Shown here piece after piece: positions 12,901 to 24,438 of a stretch of DNA of 64,000 nt. The notes beneath the pieces were generated by a model that made no database searches, was not told the origin of the DNA, and saw only the letters and a program-made list of their open reading frames with translations. The position numbers and the translations under genes are program-made. Source of the stretch: Owenia fusiformis (lineage: Eukaryota; Annelida; Polychaeta; Sabellida; Oweniidae); NCBI GenBank assembly GCA_903813345.2, contig CAIIXF020000010.1, forward strand, positions 4,951,169 to 5,015,168, in the 5' to 3' direction. Each line of letters begins with the position of its first letter. The first letter of the stretch is position 1.

Positions 12901-15900
12901 ATGTTATGCCTTGTTATTACTGTCCTAGTTATATTTGACAAGTATGTGCACTTTTTCATGAGTTTTGATGCATAATTTACCCCCATTGAGAGTCAAAAAA
13001 CAAATAATTGTTATAATAGAAAAAACACAATTGGCAACATGTCTGGAATTCGGAATTCGAAGTAAAATAACTCTATTTATTTATTTATTTAGATATACAC
13101 TTTTTTAACAGTGGCACTCTTACATTAAGGTGCATCTAATTGAAAATATCCACAATGTCATGTTGGTTAAAAACAGCACATTTTATCAAACTAAAATGAG
13201 TCTTAAAAAGAATTAAAACATAGGTATGTTAATATTTACTCAAAATCTTATTTAAAAAGCTTTTTACTAAAGAGTCGAATAAAACACCATATTCGTGCCC
13301 CCCAAAGATGTATGCCTCATCTCCCAGTAACCATTTCAATTTTGTGTCAGTTGGGGCGCTAAAGAATATCCCTGTTAAATGTATGGGAATTTTATCCTCA
13401 AGTGTTTTATAAAATTTGGATCTTTCCCCTTCAAAATTAGAACAAAATAGTAATCTATGTTCTGTATTCTCTTCTCTATCAGAGCAAAAATCACAGAATG
13501 GGCTATTAACTTGTACATTTGCCCATTTATATGTTTCACCTTTAAGACCTAGTTTCTCGGTCTGAGCAAGAAATTTTAATCATGCACTTGCAAAATCAAA
13601 ATCATTTCTTAAATAGTACTGTAAATCTTTATGTTTAAGATCAATATGCTGTCTATACAGTGTCAAGGAAGATTTTGCATTCATTTCAGTTTGTATCTCA
13701 GAGTCTCTATAAAGACCGATGAAGAATTAAAGACAGTATCATAGTTTTGGAATAAATTTTACTTTTTAAATTTTTTCACATGTTTGAAAATCCTGCCAGT
13801 TTAATTTGAAGGGGGAAAGGTAGATGGCTGCCATTTGATGTAAGAAATATCAGAAAAAATTTGTTTCACCTTTACTATTCATCATCTGGGTCATGTAAAG
13901 ATATGGAAAATAGAAACCATCATGTTGTGCTCAGTATGAACAAGACTGAAATATATAGTATAGTACAACTCCACTAAAACAACCGAAGTGCCAAAATTGG
14001 AAGCTCAGTAACTTTGAGTGACTATAATCCCTTGAATACCTCAATCAACACCAATTCACTCAAGAAATACCATTCAATGTCTATACAAAGAAAGTAAATA
14101 ATGTTTTGGAGGAAGTGTTTAAAACCTTTTGCCTAAATTATTTGTTTATCATTTGCATAAATAATTTATTTATATAGTTCCTAGTTACTGGGAAAACCAA
14201 AATTAATGGTATTGTAAAGTTGCACCAAAAATTTCTAATAGTCATGGAATTTTGGAATGTTGTTAAAATACCAATGTCAGGGTATTGGTTTGGTTTAGCA
14301 TGGTTTTCGTTGTATAGAACAGAAAATGGATTGTAAATATTTCTTTCACCACTGAGATCAAAAATTGAAAAAATAAGATTGATCAGGAAAAAACTCAAAA
14401 TGTCAGGGAATTTGATGCAAAAATCTTGAGGAATCCTGAGTTAATGAAACGTCACAACATATGTCCAGAATTTCATTGGAAACCAATAAATGTAATTCTA
14501 ACCTTGTTCCTTTACATTGATGTATAGTATAAATATGAATGTGACTCTGGTTGTTGACAAAAGCCCTTTAGAACAAACTCAGTGAACTCCATGAAGTTTA
14601 GGTGATATTAACAATGTCTACAAGTTCAATTGATGCCATGGACGGGAAACTGTTTTCCCTGATTTGGGAAAGTCAATGAATTTCAGAATATCTCCCAAAA
14701 ATTAAGGAATTTTAGAACTCTGAGAAGTCATCTATTTGAACTGAGTGATATTTGATAAAAAGTTGAAAATTGGATTACCAAATGAAATAAAATTCTTGAA
14801 ATGAGAATAAAACTTAAGTTAAAACTACTTCTTGAAATAAAAACATATAAACAGAATATAAATGAATTGAACAAATACATAGACAATTGTAGAATGAATG
14901 GTATAGATTACAAATAGTAAAAATTGATTTGATATATCTGTACAACTCAATTATCAACATTTCTCACACTGTTCTACTTTGTACAGTATGCAACATAATA
15001 TCACATTTATGTAGTAATTATAAAATATTTTATTGCATTATTAAATATTTAATACAAGTTAGTCAGTTAATAATATCAGTATTCTAAAAAATTTTATTGC
15101 CTCATACAACGTGCTTCACAATATCATTTTTGTGTAAATTACATGTATACTTGTATAAATCCAAAAATTGTATATGCATTCTGAACATCTTATTGCTCTG
15201 GTTTAATATATGAGTGTTTCAGTTATAAAACACTTCATAAATTTGAAAAAAATATTTTACAGAAATATTAAATGCTAGATATATATAAAAAAAGAATTTC
15301 TGTAAAATATTTATTTATGTACTAATCGGGCCAATCTATGATGAAATAATGTGATAGTCATAGGTAACCGATGAAAGTATCGGGTGTGACGCACCATGGG
15401 CCCTGGCACCTGTAGCAGAGTAGGCACTTGTGGCACCATCCAATGTCACGCTTAATAGGCATCTTCCTCTCACAGCTCACACATTGCACATGTTTATTGC
15501 ACAGTTCGTCAACGTACACTTCCTCGTAACCTGGCCTCTCAGGATCACGTACATATTTCATGACGTCACATACATGATCGTCACTGTCCTTGAAAAGTTC
15601 CTCAGGGTAACATGTGATGTCATCAATAGGGCGTCGCCTACGTTTTCCTAATCGCATCTCAGGTCCGACTGATATATCGATTTTGTTGTGATGTACCATA
15701 CGTTGCATATGGCAGTCTACCTCCTCCAAGTCACACATTGAGAGACACTGCTTCTCAAATGACTTGTAGCGCTTCATGACCTGAAGAATACAATTAACAA
15801 AACATTGTTTAGATATCTCAGATGTACCACTCTTTGCCGTAAATATTGATTACAACATATTCTCAGTTTCTTTGAATTTCCTCATTAAAAATCATGGTCC

Positions 15901-18900
15901 ATACTGGTAGTCTGTTGTGAATCATTGGATTACTGAAATATGAAATATTACATCTATTGTATGTATGTATGTATATATTTATTGCCCTTTATATAAAGGA
16001 GATACATGTATACAAATTATGTAAATGTTAAATTGAAAATAATCACTATTTACAAACAAACAATATTGCTGTTTTTGACTGACGACGACGCCTAGCTACC
16101 GCGTAGACGCACGTCGCCGACCAAAATTGGCCTAGCACCTAATTGTAACGCAATTATAAAAAAATGACTATATTTTACAAACATTCATTGTTTTGTTGTT
16201 GTTTTTTATACTGACGACGACGCCTAGCTACCGCGTAGACGCACGCCGTAGGCCTAGATAGACCTGTTACCTAACACTCTTGAGATTAATAAAATATGAC
16301 ATTATGGATCTGCATTTTCTATAAAATTAAAAGGAAGACATACATGCATCTGAACGGCTGCAATTTGTTGTTGCTTTTTTTGTACTGACGACGACGCCTA
16401 GCTACCGCGTAGACGCACGCCGTAGGCCTAGATAGACCTGTTACCTAACACTCTTGAGATTAATAAATAATGACATTATGGATCTGCATTTTCTATAAAG
16501 ATAAAAAGGAAGACATAGCATATCATCATACCTTCCCCAAGGTCGGTACTGCAGTACTGTATGAAAGTATGAGATGCTTTCAATATCTTGTAAGCTAGTA
16601 AAAGAAATATACAATTTTTTGTAAATTGAAGAAAGGTGGCGTTGCCCTATGGTGCAATTCTAAATTAGTGTGTATAGTAAGTGTACATAAATATAAATAC
16701 AAATATGCGAGTAAAACTAAAATGTATTTATAGCTGCTTAAGAGATATAATCGTTTGTTGCAAATACGTCAGGCTGCCGCGTTGACGTTGCAACTACCAA
16801 TCAAGAAAAAACAAACATAAAGCATTGCTTATTATTGTACCTTCCCCAAGGTCGGTACTCTCAGAATAAATACTTTTTGCATATTACCCCCTGGTCAGCC
16901 CATGTTCCTCCCTTGAGGGCCACCCTTTCACGCTGATAAAGTTACATTAAGTTTGTAAACTTGTCAAGTACCGTTGACGACACAAATATTGTTGCATAAC
17001 TATATGTGCCATATCTTTTAAACATACAAGTAGTTGTTCGTTTGTACAGTGCAACTCTTCAATTCCTATGCCAAGAATGTTTTTAGTGTTCATTTGGATA
17101 CCCCATTCGCAGCAATGATTGCTAAGTTGTTCTCTATAAATAATATATATATTTGCTGGGCATTTAAGTAAGAAATGATCTACGTCTTCTTTTTCATAAG
17201 TGCTGCACATTGAGCATATAACTGATTTATCTTCAGAACCTCTATATTTTGATCTAAGCGCATGTTCATCTGCTAGCAGTTTCACCATTATTTTACAACT
17301 ACTTAAAGCAAAAGGGAACAGTCTTGCAACTCTCCACCATATAATTGGCCTCAGAATTTCAAAGTTACCCATTCTAAAATAGTTTAGGCCCTTGTACATT
17401 AGCGATTGGAAAAATGTCCTTTGCATCTGAACGGCTGCGATTTGTCTATACACAATATTCTTCCACGTATTTTTGGGGATGAACATTTTACAGTCTACCA
17501 TATTTAGAACATGGTTATATAAATCGTACCTTTTTGATGTCAGTAACATGCATTTTATTGGAGAGAAGGTATTACATTCATTGTTAACATGCAGCATTTT
17601 TACAAATCTCATTGTGAAAAGACATTTATATATATTTGCGCTCGGGAGTTGCAATAAACTCCAGAGAAACATCATTCTTAAAAAGTCAATATAAAATTCA
17701 ACGTCCATTAGGCCCAGGGGCAAAGTTGAAATGGGAATACTAGCTGAGGGAGGCAGAGATTGAATTCTCCGTCCTATTTCTCGTTGTGTCTTTTCTAGAA
17801 CAACTATATCATTCTGTTGATAGTTGATAATATGGGCACCGTATGTCATTGTAGGTATGGAGTACGTTTTGTATATTTGACATGCAGATGTTGGGATTAG
17901 GCCTCCGCAGCCACTACCTATACCGAGCAGAGCATTGTACTGCGATTTGCCCTTCTTACATTTATCCTGTACATAATCAGAAATATCATTATTTGTTGAA
18001 ATTGGGATTCCGACATGCTTCACATAGTCAGATTTTGCAATTGATTTACCTCCGATATTAAGTTTCTGAGTTGCACCTAGCTCTATTTTACTATTAAAAA
18101 CGAGAAACGAACACTTATCGGGATGAACTTCATATCTCCACTGATTACTATGAGCATGGAGTAGATCAAGTAGCACTTGCATGTTTTCAAAGGAATTCGA
18201 CAAGATGCACATGTCATCGGCATATGAAGGACTAACGCAACTTAACGAACCTATGGTTGATCCCTTGTTTAGCTTAATCATGGAGTCAATTATATCTGCC
18301 ATATAAAGTTGGTAAAATAGCATAGACAGGACACCGCCTTGATGGACACCCTGTAATATTGGAAATAAGTCAGAGCATTTTCCGCCTACTAAAACCGAGC
18401 AACTATACCGCTTATATAGCATATACAAAATTTTCCATATCTTACCGCCAATACCACAGTTGTGAAGTTTAAAAAGTAGGCCATCTATCCATACAGAATC
18501 GAAAGCTTTTCGGATATCTGTTACTGTTAAAACTACCATTTTACCTTGTTCTACATTTTCAGAAATAGTTTCTTGTACAAGTAATGATGTATGGATTGAT
18601 GAACATTTCTCGACAGCTGCCCCTTGTAATTTAGGGATAGCATTTAGAACTGGTGCTTTTACATGAGTTAAAATAATGTTGTCAAATAATTTACGAAGCA
18701 TTGTCATGAGCGTAATACCTCTTGAGTTGTCTTTTACAAGTGGATCTTTGCCGTTTTTAACAAGAGGGATCATTGTGCCGATACAGAAGTTACATGGAAT
18801 GTAGACTGACTGAAGTATAATATTGTAGATGATTGAAATTGTTTGGACCATGGAATCCCCGCCATATCAACTTTACATATAGATGAAGTTTGAATTTAAA

Positions 18901-21900
18901 AGTTTGACTTCTTAAAGTAGCCTCTTACCTTCATTTGTTTTTCAATCTTTCGGTTGACGTAAACTTGCTCTATGTACTCATTTATCACATTGCAGACGTC
19001 CTGATTCAATTGGTAGAACCTGGTAGCATCCAATAGGAGCTCAGGCGATATTCTGCCCTCAACACCAGTCAGTTTGCCACTTCTAAAACAGCGATTGGTC
19101 AATATTAGATTTTTGTGAACTTGAATTTGTGTGTTTAATAATTTCAAAATGTCATAATTTCAAATAGAGAGTCAGAATAGAAAGATAAAGTGCTGTAAAA
19201 GAGTTCTAGCTTTTGTTGACTGTAAGTTACCTGGGTACTATGTTATGTTATGTCCATGTGTAGTTAAATACAGTCGAGGATATATATTAATACAGTGTAT
19301 AAGCTACATCTCAAAAGAATTATGGAGAACCTTTTACAGCAAAGATGAAAGAATACACACCACACATTGGTTCAAGGAAAAGTCCCAGTTAAAATATTGT
19401 TTTTGCGAGTCTAATTCCAACAATAGTTTAACTGTTTTCTGTGAAATTGGACTTTGAACCAAAATTGTTAAAAATAGTCACCCAGCGTCTGCTGCTGACC
19501 ACACTATGAAGCAGTGCATTATGGGAAAGCACCACAACTGTTAAGCAATCTGCAGAAGCCATCTTGCTATACATTTGTGTCTCTGTGTCTCTGGTTTACC
19601 ATCCTGGCAGCACAAGTGATATGGCAGGGAAAGAACCCTTGGTATTAGTCAGTTTTTCAATGCTCATTCATGAACATTATGGAATTGCCCCAATGTTTAT
19701 ATCTGATTTTCACCTGGAAATGGAATCTCAATTTTGAATCTTCAAATAAATCCAAACACATTCACTGAACATGAAAAAAATGCCCGTTCATAAAATCTGA
19801 CATTATATTAGCCTGGTTTTTGATTTTTAGATCTGGATTTGACCATGATAAGAACTCTCAATATCCTATGTCCATCAAAACACTTACTTAGCAAAAAAAT
19901 CCATAATCCATAAGATTGTTTTTTATTTTTTTAAATTTTTTTATTTGCAGCAATATCATTAATTGGCTTGGTTTCAGCTTAGTAAATCTTGCTAAAGCTC
20001 AGCATAACGTAAAACAGCTGATGTATGAATCACCTTGTATTGCGAAAGAATTCCTTCTACTGATATTGCACAAATTTAACTCATACCTTAGCTTGATTAT
20101 GTCAATTTAACTTTATATTTCATGTCTATTAAGAATGCTCAAGAGTATTGATGTTTTGTTTTAAATTTCTATTTGGATTAAAAGTTAAATAAAGGGCATG
20201 TTAAGAGGTGAGGTGTAATAGAATCCACTTTTAAAAGCTGGAAAGTAAGACCATAAGTAAACACAAAACAGTGCTACTAACTGCAGACAATAAATTCAAT
20301 AGCTATGAGTAGTGCAAGACACCAATAAAGAATGCTTTTATTTAACGATTGTGTTAGTTTTTAAACTGAGTCAGTTAATGTAGCACATCAAGAAGAATTC
20401 AAACTAAAACTGTAAGCATAATAGCATAAATTAAACATACCTTGCAAAGTTGAGTAGCATTCTAAAACATTCAGGGTCTCTGTCTATTCTATAGACCCCA
20501 TCAGCTGGTACTTCATACAGGTAGATCATGTCGTTGAGATATTCACTTCTTAGAGATTTCACCGTTCCAAGGCTCGTTTCAAATGTCACGCCTCCAACAT
20601 TAATTGTCACCCATCTTTCATCATTGTGCATCTTTTTATCACCTTTGTGCATTTTCTTATCATCATTTATCAACTTTGTGTCATCATTCATTTTCGCTGC
20701 CATGTTAGCCAATGGTTTCATGCTATAGCAACTTGTTAAGTTTGTAGTGTTCTTGCTTCTTGAGTTTTAAATTATGTCTGTTAGCCTCTTGTTGGGAATC
20801 CCTTTATAGATTTAGGTTCAAATGGGTCTGTCTATCTTTGCAAGGGGTGAAGGGTTTGGCAGTTCACCAGGTGATGTGTAAACAAACTTGCCGCTGGCTA
20901 TATTTGAATAGAATACAAACAGCTTTCTCATATTTTCTCATCCCTTTCACTTATAAATGGATGTTAAACATAGCATTCAATGTTTTTGAGTGATAGAAGG
21001 GATGTTTTATGAATGAAAATCATTATGATTCTTAGCCTTTTAACTTTGCACCCCTTATTCATAAATGGACTTATCCTCCATGTTGGAGCCTGTAAAATGA
21101 GAGCTGGTAAACCCAAAACATTATTTACAATATCATTGCTAATTTTAGACCACTTGGCCTTGTATATTGGTGATATTGACGTCATTGGGTCAGCTGATTT
21201 GGGGATTCCCTATGAATGTACACAAAAGTCTAGGAGATGTTTACGTATGATTGAATACTTAATCTATTTTTATCTTAACCTTATCAATCATAGTTTATTG
21301 TGTAGTGTTTGATATAGAAAGATATGATATCTGTGACGGTATTTGAATCATATTTATACGTATTAGATTCACATTTACAAGCATTCTGAACATGAAAATA
21401 GAATGTTATAGCCTTGTAGGTGTTGACTTTGTGTGTATTGAGACATACCTAAGGCAAATTAGAGCTATTTTTATCAGTTTGCTATTAATAGATCATTTAA
21501 AGATCATCTCTTTTTTAATCATTTTCTAAAAAATAATTTCAAATAAGATTTGATATATTTATGCAAGGTGTTTTTTGTTTTTGGTTACTAGTCAGCAGTT
21601 ATAGCTGTCTTGTTCAAGTTTTTTTGAAAGTAGAAAATGTTTGAAAAGGTTTTGAACATGACATTGACATTTTATTGTGAACATTTTGTATGCCATTCAA
21701 TGTTAACCTATTCATGAACTGACAGATTGTGTTCAAATACACTGCTATTGTTGTTCCTCAAAAGGCTTTTACAAACTCAAATTCTGTCTGAAAAGCTTAA
21801 GATGCTTTAATCCAATCAATTGGAAATTTCCTGTAAGACAACTACAACATGGGAATTTGATGTGGCACATTGCCATTTTATTACAATATTTTCCATGATC

Positions 21901-23567
21901 AAATTTGGCTAAATATATTTTGAGCTGAGGAAGAGGCTAAAAGAATTGAACATGTACAGTATTTTATTTTATTTGAAGAAAATGAATCATTGTTACTAGC
22001 CAATCAGCTTGATTGATATTATTATTATTTCTACATGTAATTATACCCCAGCCATAAATTAGGAATTTTCCTACACCTGGACATGTTTCTGCATGATTTT
22101 GTAGCGTCAATAATTTGAAAATTATACGCTTATAAAAATGAATGCTTTCATGAGTCAAAGTGAGATCACTAGGAAATTTCTTCTCAGAGATTGGGGCTTA
22201 AGAATAGATATATCAAAAATTCACTATTTAGAAATCCTTTTGCTCTGTTCGGTGACATGTTTCTGACTTATGTTTTAACAACAACTGAATAGTCAAATTG
22301 GTATTATGACCATTCTGGTAGACTCAGCTGTAGAATTATTTTTTGATTTTTGTTTTCATTGCCCTTCATAAATTTTATGATTTTATAAGTGTTTTTTTAA
22401 AAATTTAAATTCCTTATTGGCATTTAAGATGGATTGTTATTATTGATATTGTTGAAGTGTTTTGTTATTTTCTTTATTCTGTGTTTATATAATGCATACA
22501 GAATCTTTTTCATATTTTCAGTAAATGAGAAATAAAGATAACTGTTAATAAATAAGCTAGAAATACAAAGAATGACAAAAATGCAAGCATTAAATAGCAA
22601 CAAATTTTTCCTTTACAATATCATATCTCAAAAACAAAATTTCCATGAAATCTTGTAAAATAATGTTATTGAAGATTTTACACATTTCTAAGAACATTCT
22701 TAAGAGTAAGAACAACATTGCTTCTCTATTGGTTTCAGTCCACCATAATCACCGTATTTAGCACCTACAGTTTAATGTAGATGGCATGATAAATCTACAC
22801 CCAAATTAGCCATCTGGTGGTGAAACTAGTTACAACCTACTAGACTGTGTTAATAACTCTCTCTATATTTAGACAAAATTCTAATGTAAAAATGTGTCTG
22901 TTGTGTGTTTGCAGAGGTTCATTATGATCCTGACCAATCACCATGCCAGCTGTGAAGCAATTGGGAAAGACTTCAACACCCCCTGGTACAAATGGGTCAT
23001 AGAAAGGTTGAGGCAGGTCTTCTTGACGGTAACTATTTTATTCATATCTCTCAGTGGGACGCTGCTATACCTGTATTGGTGTACTTATAACTCTTCAAAA
23101 ATGATTTAACGCCAGTCATTTAGACCATCAATAAAAACCTTATTTTTGTAAATATTGGTGAGTTTTAGTATTGTGATGAAGGTTGACCCTAAGGGCTGCC
23201 ATGAGATGATTAATAAAGATATTTCATTGTCAATTTATACAACAACTACTTCTGAGAACAATTTAAGGTAAAAATGGGACTGTCATAAAATATGGTATTG
23301 GGACTTATGAACCATAAATGTATTTTATTTATATTCAATAACAAGTGCAATATAAAGGCAGTTACAGTTGAATGTAGATGGCATGATAGATCCCTGGGGA
23401 TAGATCTACACTCAGTCTAAAATATTTTCATATTGTAATGTGTTTTATTTCAGCACCACGACCAGGTATACAAGTATATCAACACCTTAGAGACACTTAT
23501 GTTCACCAGTGACATAGATAGTCACATACTAGAAGTTTTCCAACAGTTTGCAGCATTGCGCACATGA
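3926..23567 (+). CDS. NCBP1: NCBP1 (CBP80), nuclear cap-binding complex large subunit, complete
   Basis: Twenty-one exons: 3926-3968, 5462-5547, 5807-5907, 6195-6279, 6665-6844, 7150-7271, 7425-7494, 7729-7944, 8154-8251, 8419-8482, 8790-8900, 9313-9377, 9700-9941, 10067-10186, 10660-10759, 11087-11180, 11556-11659, 11948-12062, 12434-12559, 22915-23028, 23454-23567. They sum to 2370 nt, 789 residues, against 790 in human, and every junction keeps frame with GT-AG borders. The protein starts [14 protein letters not shown], has a basic nuclear-signal segment (ARKRMR), and follows the three MIF4G-type helical domains of CBP80, for example [39 protein letters not shown] and [19 protein letters not shown]. 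With NCBP2 it binds the 5' cap of nascent Pol II transcripts and supports splicing, export and decay (family knowledge). Intron 19 is about 10.4 kb and hosts another gene. The donor of exon 11 (GTATCC) is weak but is the only one that keeps frame. Confidence 0.97.
4735..5005 (+). repeat. Tandem repeat, about 58-bp period, NCBP1 intron 1
   Basis: The block TTCAAAGATTGCATCGCCAT plus an AT-rich tail (AAAATATAATTTAAGTGGCT) repeats about five times with small changes between copies. It is simple intronic satellite DNA with no coding sign. Confidence 0.85.
8930..9115 (+). repeat. Degenerate G-rich minisatellite, NCBP1 intron 11
   Basis: Units of about 15-20 bp built on ATAAGTNATGGGGGA and GGATGTAAGTTA repeat about ten times. 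The block starts about 30 bp after the exon 11 donor site. Each unit carries a GTAAGT-like string, so it contains several donor-like sequences. Open reading frames here are products of the repeat. Confidence 0.7.
12836..12910 (+). repeat. Interspersed repeat copy (shared with 34008-34095)
   Basis: The segment GTTTGGCGGTTGGTGTTTGG, then AACAAATATTAGGTGGTGACC, matches GTCTGGCGGTCAGTGTTCGA and AACAAATGGCATGTGGTGAC at 34008-34095. The two copies are about 70% alike over 75 bp. The class is unresolved; it could be a SINE or MITE fragment. Confidence 0.5.
13073..13705 (-). mobile_element. LINE (non-LTR retrotransposon) 3'-end fragment
   Basis: On the minus strand from about 13705 to 13229 runs the C-terminal part of a LINE ORF2: [16 protein letters not shown], a stop, then [31 protein letters not shown] and [13 protein letters not shown], followed by a stop. 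The C..C...H....C spacing is the zinc-knuckle found at the end of Jockey/CR1-like ORF2 proteins. The element ends in a (TAAA)n-like tail at 13073-13090 on the minus strand. It is 5'-truncated and has at least one in-frame stop (near 13580), so it is dead. Confidence 0.75.
15358..20721 (-). CDS. BTB/T1 (KCTD-like) domain protein, complete, nested in NCBP1
   Basis: Exons on the minus strand are 20721-20441, 19082-18929 and 15780-15358, 858 nt in all, 285 residues, with consistent phases and GT-AG borders. The N-terminus is hydrophilic with a repeated DDKKMH/GDKKMH motif. Residues about 36-130 form a potassium-channel-tetramerisation (T1/BTB) domain: [20 protein letters not shown], then [20 protein letters not shown] and [14 protein letters not shown]. 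The C-terminal 140 residues contain a basic patch (GKRRRRP) and a cysteine cluster, CVSCERK with [16 protein letters not shown], that probably binds zinc. Many KCTD proteins are Cullin-3 adaptors, but I cannot assign this one to a named member. The second intron (15781-18928) holds a LINE. The gene lies antisense within NCBP1 intron 19. Confidence 0.85.
15957..18893 (-). mobile_element. 5'-truncated LINE with reverse transcriptase (Jockey/CR1-like)
   Basis: A single open frame at 18851-16947 (634 residues) covers the reverse transcriptase from motif 1-2 ([15 protein letters not shown]) through [12 protein letters not shown] and the catalytic [10 protein letters not shown], to a C-terminal zinc knuckle ([20 protein letters not shown]). 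The endonuclease and ORF1 are missing, so the copy is truncated at about 18,850-18,893. The 3' UTR (16946 to about 15957) has a tandem repeat and ends in a (CATA)n tail on the minus strand, preceded by AAAGGGCAATAAATATA, a common LINE 3' end style. Its intact frame suggests a recent insertion. It lies in the KCTD-like gene's intron, in the same orientation. Confidence 0.85.
16072..16530. repeat. Three-copy tandem repeat in the LINE 3' UTR
   Basis: CTGACGACGACGCCTAGCTA plus CCGCGTAGACGCACG occurs at 16078, 16211 and 16385. Copies 2 and 3 agree over about 170 bp, through CCGTAGGCCTAGATAGACCT and onward; copy 1 diverges after about 40 bp. The spacer before copy 3 contains GCATCTGAACGGCTGCAATT, a near copy of ORF sequence at 17424-17446. 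The strings ACCTTCCCCAAGGTCGGTACT at 16531 and 16841 form another direct repeat. Confidence 0.75.
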
Positions 23568-23646
23568 GACACCACAAGGAACTCATGAGACACCACATGG
23601 CACTCATGAGACACCACACGATAATCATGAGACACCACATGGGAGA
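23563..23646 (+). repeat. 21-bp tandem repeat spanning the NCBP1 stop codon
   Basis: Four units start CATGAGACACCACA (23563, 23584, 23605, 23626), each 21 bp. The real stop codon TGA (23565-23567) is inside the first unit, and because 21 is a multiple of three the later units present TGA in the same frame. A fifth, isolated copy of TGAGACACCACATG lies at about 23788. Confidence 0.9.
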
Positions 23647-24438
23647 TAATGTGGCTCAAAGCAATGTGATTATTAGATTGCTACCATAGTACATCTTACA
23701 ATTAAGATCCTCATAATCTTCTCAAACCATCTAAGAAACCTGTTATAGTGCCTGGCAGTCTCATGATTCTCTACACACAGGTGTTATGAGACACCACATG
23801 TCTGTCTAACATGGATTTGATTCAACAGACATTAAATTTAACTTTAGTTTACTTCCTTGTTCCTATCCAAATATATTCAATACTTCAGTAGCATCAGGCC
23901 TGTACCCAGCTTTTGCCAAAGGGGGGGGGGGGGTAACTTTTCAAAAAAATCTTGGAGGCTTCACATTTGACAACTTTGGCTCAAAGTCACTTGAAACTTA
24001 AAAAGTGTTCAGAATAGTGAACAACTGCATGATTTTGAAAGAATTTTCTAACCCCCTGGCTCGGGTCTGAGTGTGCAATTGGTCAAGGATTTAGGTACCC
24101 GTGATGTTCTGCAATAAAGCCTGTTTTAAATCACAAATGAAGGGATACTATTAAATTTATTTTGATGTACATGTGCATGTAATTGTCTTTCCATTATTGT
24201 CTAGTATCATGTACAGTAAATTGTATGATTTTTGACTGTTATACATGCAGAAAGAAATATAATTTTATATGTAGAGCATTCAAATAACAAATTATGTTCA
24301 TTATCATATACCAGATTACAAAAGTACCAAGGCACACAATGAACTTTCTTTGTGATCTCTAAGGAGTGAAATTCAAATAAAGATGTCTTCATACTAGGTT
24401 TAGGATGGTATTCAAGGTATTCAAAATCATTTGTTATT
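23568..24438. other. NCBP1/LigB-like tail-to-tail region (3' UTRs)
   Basis: The region between the two stop codons (870 bp) holds the 21-bp repeat, an interspersed G-rich repeat at about 23897-24066 and the poly(A) signals of both genes. The NCBP1 signal AATAAA is at 24113-24118; on the minus strand AATAAA lies at 24161-24156. The two 3' ends would lie within roughly 50 bp of each other or overlap. No further gene is seen. Confidence 0.55.
23897..24066. repeat. G-rich interspersed repeat copy (family G)
   Basis: A poly-G run followed by TCAAAAAAATCTTGGAGG and AACTGCATGATTTTGAAAGA, ending near CCCCCTGGCTCGGGTCTG. A second copy at about 26566-26680 has AACTGCATGGTTTTGAAAGA and CCCCCCTGGCTACGGGCTTG. 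The outer motif (GTAGCCAGGGGG or its complement) recurs at 57835 and 58712. No coding potential is seen. Confidence 0.6.

Larger units (their letters stand above)
12560..22914 (+). other. NCBP1 intron 19, about 10.4 kb, hosting an antisense gene
   Basis: All other NCBP1 introns are about 150 bp to 1.5 kb. This one holds a LINE 3' fragment (13073-13705), the complete antisense KCTD-like gene (15358-20721) and within that a truncated LINE. The stretches 13706-15357, 19083-20440 and 20722-22914 are AT-rich and I see no gene, RNA or clear element in them beyond scattered simple sequence. A short hairpin with GTAGATGGCATGATAAATCTAC lies at about 22777; a related copy is in intron 20 at about 23374. 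Confidence 0.8.

Noticed and set aside
21013-21312. A 99-residue plus-strand frame with a hydrophobic start
   Set aside because: It lies in NCBP1 intron 19, has no splice partners or family similarity that I recognise, and looks like an AT-rich chance frame.
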